Source of the DNA: Tribonema minus
Lineage: Eukaryota; Sar; Xanthophyceae; Tribonematales; Tribonemataceae
Assembly: GCA_017506865.1 (NCBI GenBank)
Contig: JAFCMP010000058.1
Span: forward strand, 124,001-188,000
DNA: 64,000 nucleotides
Direction of reading: 5' to 3'
Shown here: positions 55,723 through 64,000 of the stretch, piece by piece
Numbering within the stretch: the stretch's first letter is position 1
How the letters are laid out: each line of letters starts with the position of its first letter
Program-made: the position numbers and the translations under genes
Notes under the pieces: model-generated
Database searches by the model: none
What the model was told of the DNA's origin: nothing
What the model saw: only the letters and a program-made list of their open reading frames with translations

Positions 55723-56086
55723 ATTTAGTTATTGCCCGATTATCGTGTGCTCAACCCATGCGGTCCAGGACATAATATACAACTTCAAGTCCTAACCGTC
55801 GAAAATCATCGAAATATCCACGACTGTGTGCGCCGCAGGCAGGTGCGCACGGATCATCATTTACGACGGCGCATGCAAACAAGCATTTTAAGTGCAGCAC
55901 ATGGCACTGACTGTTGCCAACGTGCGTGATAATGCTGATCACTATGTTGCTGTGACCTTCGAGTGGCAGCTCTGCAGCAGTAGCAGCCCTTCAGTGCATC
56001 GATAGCAGCGTCCACAGCAGCTCCTTTCTGTGACAGCACAGGTGCTCTTACAGGTTCCCGTACATGTGTTGGGAGCACCACGGTGG
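55723..56086. other. Gap between retroelement and TTL-like gene
   Basis: About 360 bases with no gene. It should hold the 3' UTR or end of the retroelement and the 5' flank or an upstream intron of the next gene. TTGCAGTGCTCTTACAG-like acceptor sequence (CACAGGTGCTCTTACAG at 56036-56052) just before the ATG region means that the first TTL-like exon could begin at 56053 with further exons upstream. Confidence 0.4.
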
Positions 56087-58371
56087 ATGGCGGCACAGGG
56101 ACAAAATGAAAGGGCGACGACACACGCGGCTGTCGATCTAGATTTGGGCTCCTGGCCGCTGCTGCGCTTGGATCAGATTGTCTTCGCATCAGTTTCTATC
56201 CTCGAGAAGAGCCTCGCCGATCTGAGCAAGGTATACCCGGAGCACGACACCGACAGCAGCAACGGCCCTCTCGCGAGCTATGTCGTGCGCCAACGAGGGT
56301 GCATCCGCGCCGCCCTGGCGGACCGGCATGCGGAGGCACGCGTCGCCGAGCTGCTGTCATGGTCACTCATTGCGAGAGACGATGGCGCGCCTGTGTCTGA
56401 CAGCGAGCCATTGCCGCAGGTACACCGCCACACCGCGATTGCCGCGCCTCACACCGCCGCCGCGGTGCACGTCGGCGCTGCGAGACAAGCCGAGCCTCGC
56501 GATGCGCTGGCAGCGGCGGGCAGCGGCGGCGACAGCGCTGTGGGCGGCGAATTTCGCAGCAACAACTGGCAGGCGCGGCGACGTCAGTCCGCGGACGGCT
56601 CGCAGCGGCCCAAACCGCAGGCGGAGTCATTGCTCAGGCGCAGCAGCAGCGAGGCGTTCGTGGTGGGGAGCGTGGGCGGCGTGACGCGGCGGCGCGCCGC
56701 GCGGCGGCCGCGGCGCGAGAGCGAGCCTGACGCCGCGGCCGCGCTCGAGCAGGACCGGCAGGTGACGCAAACACTCTTTGCAGGGGCAGGGGCAGTCGTG
56801 TATGCAGTATATGGGTGAACAATGGCTAACGGTTGTTTATGGGCAGCAACGATCGTACGAACCACACTCTGCCTCGTCTCAGAGGTGATCAGCACAGCGG
56901 CAAGGCTTCCGCCTCTGGCGCAGCGAAGGCCAGTAGGCTTTCTGAAACGGAGCCGCGGTCGGATAGTGGTGGCTTGCACATGTCGCCACGTGCACGTGCA
57001 CATGTGCATCTGGTGCGTGGCTGCGCGAGCGTACGCGTGAAACCTGTTGAGCTTGTTCACGACATCTGTTGAGCCTTTGGTCATCAAGGCTGACGTACTG
57101 ATGCAGTGTGTTTTAGGTAGCTGTGCCGTTCACGATGCGCCTGAGCAGGGCGGCGGTCGTGCAGCGCCGCAGCCACTGAATATGAGCACTGCAGTCACAC
57201 TGCTGCGGAATTGGCTGAGCACTGCTGACTTTGCTGCCGGCAGTGCCCTTGTGCAACGCACTGCGCTGGTGCACTGCCGTGACTCACATTCACCGACATG
57301 GTGGTCATATCGTGGGGCAACAGATCACACATCATGTTGACATGATTTGGCCCACTACCTGAACTTCAACAACATTTGTTTTCCTCTCATTGCATGCTGC
57401 ACGGCGCCTGGAGCAGGCAGCCTCCCACTTGAGCTTGGCAGCCTTACATTCTTCTGCTGCTCGCTGCCAGGCGCGCCACCTCTCTTGCACCTCATACAGC
57501 GCATCAATACTTATCGTGGAAAACGTACTCCTACAAGTACTGCCCCGATACTGGCAGTCTCATACGTGGCGTCACGCCCCGCAGCTGCCGCTGCGTCCCC
57601 GGGGTGCCAGCAACCCCATGATTTTCGTTCACAACTGTGGTCACCTGCCCATGGCGTGCAGGCGCGGCGGGTGGCGGCGATGGCGCGTCTCGCAGCGCGG
57701 CGCCAGGCATCGGAGCACGCGCGGAAGCTCCGCAGGGAGCGTCGCGCAGCTGCCGCCGCCACTGCCGCCGCCGCTGCAGAAGCTGCCATCAGCTCTGTTG
57801 CGCAGACACCCAGCGGCGCCGGTGCGCGAACGCAGGAGGGCGCAGCGGCGGCAGCTGCAGCGGCGGCAGCTGCAGCGGCAGCGGCGGTGCCGCAGCGCTC
57901 GGCCGCGCTGAGCAGCGCTGCAGCGATGGCGGCAGCGGTGACAGCAGCGGACAGCTCAGACAGCGAGTCCGTAAGCGGCGGCAGCGACGATGACGCTGCC
58001 GCTGACGATGGCAGCTGCGCATCTAGCACAGCTGGTGGTGGCTTGCCTTCTGCCGTAGCTGCTGCCGCCGCCGCTGCTGCTGCTGCTGGGGCGGTCTCCG
58101 CGTCAGCGGATGCCGCTGCTGAAGGCGAGTTATGCGTTGCAGAGCCTGGCACGTATGGGTGGCTGGGGGGGTGTCGGAGCAGCGCTGCAAGCGCGCGCAA
58201 CGACGAGTCGCTGCTGCTGCTTCGGCGCAGCGCATCGGCAGCAGCACCGGCAGCAGCAGCAGCAGCAACGCCCGTGGAGATGGAGGACGCAGTGGGACTT
58301 CATGTGGTGACAGGCAGGGCGGTGACGCCCTTCCAACGACATGAGGACGCTGCCGGAGCACCTGCCGCTGG

Positions 58372-58402
<31 letters not shown>

Positions 58403-61400
58403 GCTGGTTCTGGCTCCCTCCGTGTTGCCCCTGGCGACAGCGCGGCACCAGGTGTGTGCAGCATTGCGCAGCCGCGTGGTCATGATCAACAGCATGCCGC
58501 TGAGGCTGGGACACTTGAGGCTGGGCAACTTCAACGGCGCTGCTACACTCACGTCGCAGCTGACGAGGCACAGGCGCTGACTCTCAGCGGCAGTGAGCAG
58601 CACAGCACGGTTGTAACGAATCATTCCAGCCATAGCAGAGACGGAGGCAGCGTCGGCGGTCACACGGACGTGGAGGCAGCAGCGGCGGCCACCGCAGCAG
58701 CAGCAGCAGCAGCAGCAGCAGCTGATCAGCATCACAGTGACACAGATAATATGTATGTGAACAGGGCACTGGACTCGGCGGTGGTGGTGGTGGCAGGCCA
58801 GTGCGGCCACAGCACTTCCACTCCGCCCTTCGACCTTGCACCGTCAGACGTCTACTGCTCTCGCGGTGACACGCCGCCGCTGAGTCCCGGGGGCAGGCCG
58901 CGCAGCGCACTCGAAGCAGCAGCGCTCCACTCTTCAGCCCTGACGCCGGCAGCAGCGGCAGCAGCTGCGGCCAAGCTACGGTCAAGCAGCCTGGCGGATG
59001 CGTCAACGCACCGGCATTCGCCGCGCGCGGCCGCCGGCAGCATGGCGCAGGTGGCCCACTGGCCGCAGCAGTGCTCATCAGCCGCCGCCGCCGCGGCAGC
59101 AGCGCATGCAGCTGCGCGCGACGACGACCAGCACGACATCGCACACACGCAGCTGCCATTGTCGCGGCGCGCGCTGACGGCGCCGCCGCCGCCGGCTGCG
59201 GCAGCTGCGGCGGCAGCAGCGGCGGCGGCGCGCCACGGGCGGCACGAGAAGGGCGTCGCTGCTGCGCAGGGGGAGGGGACAGGGGGAGGCGCTCGGTACA
59301 CGGCCCTGTACCCCACATTTGCAGCAGTGCTCAGCGGTTGGCACGCGCGCGCGCTGGTGGGCGAGCACGGCCGCAGCATCGCGGTGCCGCGGCGCCGGCT
59401 GGCGGCGGAGGAGGAGCGGCGGCTGCTGCGTCACCAGTTGAAGTTGTACGGCGCGTACTGCCAGGTGAGGGGCGGCGCCCAGCAGCGCTCAGCAATGGTA
59501 TTTGCGGTTGCTAGTCAGTGGTGCCACAAATTGTTCGTTGCGTGACTTGCATGCAGCTGCAATGATGGCAGTGCTTAGCAGCATCACTTAGTTGCGAGGA
59601 GGCATTTTTCTGAGGGCGCGAGCGGGCTTACGCGGAGAAGCTCCCATGACACGCTGCTGCTGCTGATCATAAACTTCACCACGCGCTACGCCGTGCAGTA
59701 TGCTACCGGCATACGCCACCAGCCCAGCTCAGACGCACCGCTGTGCACTGTCTACTTCCAAAGTGTACAGCCTCGTCTATGTACTTGTAGCAAACGGCGG
59801 GCATGCGCTGACTTCGTCTGCGTCTGCGCAAACACTCCCCAGGTCATCCAAGACTACGAGACGGTGTTCAGCAGAGGCGGCGGCGCCGGCGACGGCGCGT
59901 ACGCGGGGCCAGGGGAGGGTGGCACGGGGGCGGCGTCCTCTGGCAGCGACACAGATGGCGCCTCCACAGAGCGCCAGGTGGCGCAAGGAGCTGCCAGCAG
60001 GCTGGTGTATCGGAGCGCTGGGGACGCGGCCGCGCTGCACTTCCGCGTCACCTCGCGCAGGCCCGAGGTGCGCACTTGAAGTTTGTGTTCGGGTTCGGGG
60101 GGGTTGGGGTAAGCGTTTGCCCCCGCGTGAGCGTGGTCGTACGCTGCTGGCGGCAGCTGCGGTTGAGCGCTTGAGGCATGTTTGTAAAGCAAAGAGTGTG
60201 GTGAATGGAGGCATGTCTATTGTCGTGCGGCGCATGAAGATGCACAGAGGGCAGGTCCAGGGTGGGATCAGGGGGTAGGGTCAAGGGTTAAGGTTAGAAT
60301 CAGGTGGGGGTTAGTTGCTACCTGATGCCTGCGCCGATGTTGCGTTTGCTTTTCCTTGCGCTGGTCAGGAGTATTCTAAGCGCTTGAGCCTTGACGTGGA
60401 TGATGGTGCATGCTGATGGACGCATCTGTCGTCGCCGCATGTCATGCCCAGCCATGGCCCTTCATACAGACGTTGCACTGCTCAGTTTTTGTGCTCTAGA
60501 CTGTGTACAACCCACCGCTGCTAGCCGTGGCCCGCAGCGCTAGAAAATTACAATGAAAACGACAGTGGTGGCATTCTTGCGAAGGGCCCCAGCTGAGCAG
60601 CAGATGCCCTAGTACTAACCCTAGTTGCACCTAGTGCATCAACGCTCAGAGACTGCGGTCCTCAGGCCTGACTGACTGGCGCTGCTACGCGCGCAACGCA
60701 GGTGTACAACATAGTGCTGGACGTGCTGAGCAGCAGATGCCCCGAGTGGGAGGAGCTGCCGACAGGCCTGGGCCTGAAAAGCACGTGGTGAGCACTGTCG
60801 CTGACTTCAACCCTAGAAGCCTGCTGCTGTGGTACACCAGCACTTCATGTGCAAATCAAGCACTACGATCTTTCGTCTGTCATTTTCCAAATAACTCTGT
60901 CCAGCATCACTGGCGGTCAGCAGTCTGGGCTCAAGTGCTGCATTCAAGCGCTGATGCTTGAGCAGATGGCGCTGCCACCAGCTTCCATCGACTACTTGCT
61001 GCGCTTTTGTGGTGGCCTTCTTCACTGCGGCACAATCTCGTACTGCATCATCAGTAGGTAAAGTTTTTGTTTTGCAGCAGCGCTCATGCTTTGTACCTCG
61101 TGTTCCCTGTGTCACAGTGCGCCATGGGTAGGTTAGGTATCACTCATTGTGCAGCAGCGCTCATCGCCGTGCCACGTGCGGCCGCATGCAGGAACCTGCT
61201 GTGGACGTGGAGCAAGCCGCACATCGAGTACAGCAGCCTGCTCGTGTGGCAGCGCGTCAACCACTTCCCTAACAGGTGAGCGCTGCTGCGGCGCTCGTGC
61301 TTCAAGTTGAAGTATGCCGCCTCGTATTGAACAGTGCGCATGATCACGGCCGGGTGCTCGGTGTTGGGTGACACCGCCGTGCGCATTAAGGCCTCACGCG

Positions 61401-62983
61401 TGCAGCGCAGCACCTCGCAGTAGGCGCCAGCGCCGGCGTGCTGTGTGGAGCGCTGCTGCACAAGGACTTCCGATAAGGCCCGCGTGCTGTGCCGTGTCCA
61501 CCAGCGCCATTCACTTTCCTGCGCAGGGCTTGTGGCGCAGAGTCACAGAGAGGTACACGGTGCACGGCGCTGCGATGTATGGGGCCCAGAGGATTGCACC
61601 CTCTTCTACACGCTCTTCGCCGCATGCGCTCGAAGAAGGTCCTTCTTAACGCTAAACAAGGCCCTTTGTGACACTAGAAGGAGGTCCTGCTGGCGGCAGA
61701 CCTTAGAGGAAGATGGGCACAAGGCTGCGGCATTACAGATGACCTATACCAATTCAGCCTTCTCTGATGAGACTCAGCGACCGCAGCTGCACCGCCCCGG
61801 CCGTGCTGCAGCGCTGCATGTGCATCGCGGCAGAGGGCTGATGCGCAGGGGCGCGCGCGCATTGGCGTGCGATGACGGTCAATGCGTGCAAACGCAACAC
61901 ACACGTACGACTGGGCGACCTCAATCAGTCTTAATGCATCTGTGGGGGTACTGGCGCCGTTCGAGGCCGCCGCTGCTAACCCTAACCCTAGGTGCTCGCG
62001 ACGCCACCCCGCTGCGTGCACACGCAGCTGAGCGCTTTGCGTCGCAAGCCCCTCCCAGGGCGCGTGCAATGCCAGCTGGTGTTCTACTCACGCAACAGCG
62101 CCGCCAACTCACAACATACATGCATACCCATCTCTTTCACTTGACGCTGTGGGTGAGACAGCTGCTGCCGCCGCTGATGCCTGCCGCCGCCGCTGCTGCT
62201 GCTGCCGCCGCCGCTGTGGCTGCGTCCGCGCAGCCGCGAGCTCACGCGCAAGGACCTGCTCAAGAAGCACCTGACGCGCGCGATGGCGGCAAGCGCGCGG
62301 CACGCGCGCGAGTTTCACATCATGCCCCAGACGTTCGTGCTGCCGCACGAGTACACGGCGTTCGTCGCGGCGTTCTACGCTGCCGCAGAGGCTGCTGCTG
62401 CTGCCGGCGGCGGCGGCGGGGATGGCAGCGGCGGCGGCAGCAGCGGCGCGGCGGCGCCTGAAGGCGGCGAAAGCGGTATGTACGAGAAGTTGAAGTTCTC
62501 CTATGTCTTTTGTTTCAGAGAGGCGTGGGTGAATATGCAACAAGCAGTCGCTTTGCAGCAGCGTTCAGCATCACCATGCCGCAGATGCGGCAGAGCCAAG
62601 CGGCATTAGAATTAGGGCGAAACGTGAGCGTTAAGGTTAGAGTGGGGGTCAGGCGCTTGACTCATGAGCGTGCAGCTCTAGCAAGGCGTTATCGCATCCA
62701 CACAGCGCGCAACCTCCCCAATATTCAGCTTCTTGCAGTGCTACACCACGCAGCAGTAGTGACATGTGGTGTGTGCCAAGCTTGCGCGCGAACAGTCTCA
62801 AGCTCCTGTGCCCTAACCCTATCCTCGGCCGCTCTTGCTGCTATCGTCAGCGGGCAATGGTGCAGCTGGGGTTCAAGCAGCCTCTGGCGAACGCCCCTGC
62901 TCGGCTGACAGGACCAACATTTGGATCATGAAGCCCGTCGGGCTGAGTCGCGGGCGCGGAATTGAAGTTATCGACGATGTCAG
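56087..62983 (+). CDS. Tubulin-tyrosine-ligase-like (TTLL) protein, 3' partial
   Basis: Exons: 56087-56761, 57662-59464, 59843-60067, 60702-60787, 61192-61275, 62234-62475, 62881-62983, then a donor at 62984; the gene runs beyond the window. All phases agree, giving about 1070 residues so far. The TTL domain starts in exon 4: NLLWTWSKPHIEYSSLLVWQ, RVNHFPNSRELTRKDLLKKH, EFHIMPQTFVLPHEYTAF, and NIWIMKPVGLSRGRGIEVID, which is the nucleotide-binding part of this ATP-grasp-like fold. TTLL enzymes ligate tyrosine, glutamate or glycine to tubulin and other tails, usually in cilia or the cytoplasm; the subtype cannot be set from this part. The N-terminal 900 residues are unusual: a 601-codon exon dominated by Ala runs, Ser and acidic patches, with a basic coiled-coil-like start (RRVAAMARLAARRQASEHAR). 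The ATG at 56087 is the best visible start. Confidence 0.82.
58365..58402 (+). repeat. GCT triplet run in TTLL exon
   Basis: An uninterrupted GCTGCTGCT run in the large exon 57662-59464 encodes polyalanine. Similar GCA/GCG runs lie at 58240-58270, 58680-58725 and 59195-59230. They are coding microsatellites, likely length-variable. Confidence 0.7.
60240..60635. repeat. Degenerate telomere-like segments in TTLL intron
   Basis: GGGGGTAGGGTCAAGGGTTA, AGGTTAGAATCAGG and, further on, CTAGTACTAACCCTAG lie in the intron 60068-60701. Later TTLL introns hold GCTAACCCTAACCCTAGGTG (61973-61992), GTTAAGGTTAGAG (62630) and CCCTAACCCTATCC (62811). Units are short and diverged. Confidence 0.5.
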
Positions 62984-64000
62984 GTGCGTTGTACATCGAA
63001 CACTCGCCATGTGCTCCCTCCTTCGCGATGCGTCATGCTTTGCTTGTGCCGGCGACACAAATTTGGCATAACTGGCATAAACGTACATCTAATGATACAC
63101 TTCTATTTGTATACACATGACAGTGTAGTGATATGTATGCACAATAGCGGCTTGCGGTGATGCGCCAATCTGCACTCTCACAGTGCAACACTTGTGTGTC
63201 ATGTAGCAAAGCAATGCGCCTTTCAGAATGCAGTCGCCTCTCTGGTGCGCCAAAGGGACGCAGTAACAAAGTTGCACAGAAGATGAGAATGAGTAATAAG
63301 TACTCGAGGAGTACTACTCCCGATAGAGCTGAAATTTACATGAGTGCTACAGTACAACTCCTGTTTCAAATATAAATTACATGAGTTCCAGAGTACTGCC
63401 CTCCTTACCATTGAAAATGTACACGAGTCCAAGTACTGTACCCGAGTAGGTAATCGACGAGAACTCGAGTAGTCCACGAGTCCCATGAGCAAAGAGAGCC
63501 AAGCGTGCTCAAATGTTCCACAGAAAGCTTCTTTTAGCATGTTTCGTTCCTCTTGCTGGAATGAGTATGCATTGTGCATGGCAAGCTGCAGCACTCTGAA
63601 TAATTTAACGTCAGGACGAGCAAGTATTCGTAGAGTGTTCCTTTGGAACTCCAGAATTGTGCATGAGTACTTGAGAACTACTTCCATCATATTGAAAATT
63701 TACACGAGTACATGAGGACCACTCCTGTAAATGTTATTAAAGTTTACACAAAGCATCGACCACGTCTCCTTGTCTGGCAACGAGCAGTACTCTTACTCCT
63801 TAAAAGTACTCGTGTTCGTCCTGTCTGTGCAAGGTTGCTGTGAACAGGAAAACTGAGGCTCATGGGTATGCACGTACACATACACGCCTGCCCATCTCTT
63901 ACCCTGAGCCAAGTGCACTATGGTTACTTGCGCCAGAAGCAAAGAAAAAAAAGGCGGCAGTTGAAGATGCATATACCAATGTGTGATTGTGTGGTACTCA
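62984..64000 (+). other. Intron of TTLL gene running off the window
   Basis: After the donor AG|GTGCGT at 62984 no further TTLL exon is found. The expected next domain pieces (ATP-grasp C-terminal motifs) are not encoded here, so this is a long intron containing an R1 repeat. Confidence 0.6.
63285..63830. repeat. Dispersed repeat R1 (GAGTAC-rich)
   Basis: TTGAAAATGTACACGAGTCC, AAGTACTGTACCCGAGTAGG, CGACGAGAACTCGAGTAGTC and GCAAAGAGAGCCAAGCGTGC match the R1 copy at 3888-4038. Further GAGTAC-rich pieces (CGAGGAGTACTACTC, TTACACGAGTACATGAGG, AAAAGTACTCGTG) extend over about 500 bases, so this copy is longer or a nested cluster. Confidence 0.65.

Noticed and set aside
57511..58200. Minus-strand Ala-rich frames opposite the TTLL exon
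   Set aside because: They are shadows of GCN repeats, with no splice partners or domain.

Overview
The window is nuclear DNA from a eukaryote, most likely a microalga (green lineage favoured, not proven). Coding is split into many short GC-rich exons with GT-AG introns; proteins are rich in alanine runs; several acceptors have long C tracts; telomere-like CCCTAA/CCCTAG stretches lie in introns; and one gene encodes a tubulin ligase-like protein, which suggests a flagellate. No tRNA, rRNA, CRISPR or bacterial-type operon is visible. I built gene models by joining exons whose splice sites and codon phases agree; most long open frames in other frames are shadows.

Layout. 1332-15713 (+): 15 exons encoding about seven RCC1 propeller repeats, 5' end missing. 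17479-18569 (-): two-exon unknown protein. 18792-19535 (+): intronless ankyrin-like protein with 27-residue repeats. 19536-23550: no supportable gene. 23551-25702 (-): small four-exon unknown protein, divergent from the next gene. 26080-45368 (+): 21 exons whose phases all agree, encoding about 946 residues with a FYVE-like zinc finger, a class 3 lipase domain (GHSLG) and a C-terminal FYVE finger. 48094-48966 (+): Cys/His repeat protein. 50769-51284 (-): truncated inverted copy of that family, ending at a cluster of palindromes. 51433-55722: decayed non-LTR retrotransposon with ORF1 and only the C-terminal part of ORF2. 56087-62983 (+): tubulin-tyrosine-ligase-like gene running off the right edge.

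The most striking property is not a single gene. At about ten exons the splice junction plus adjoining exon and intron has been tandemly repeated (units of about 145-215 bp), leaving rows of extra exon copies inside introns. Most copies are decayed. At 27623-27998, however, three copies are each exactly 84 nt, open, frame-preserving and flanked by AG/GT, so they could be alternative cassette exons. Whether this is passive intron growth or a source of protein variants needs transcript data.

The genes show no evident shared pathway. FYVE fingers usually bind phosphatidylinositol 3-phosphate on endosomes, RCC1 propellers are interaction or exchange-factor platforms, and TTL-family enzymes modify tubulin tails.
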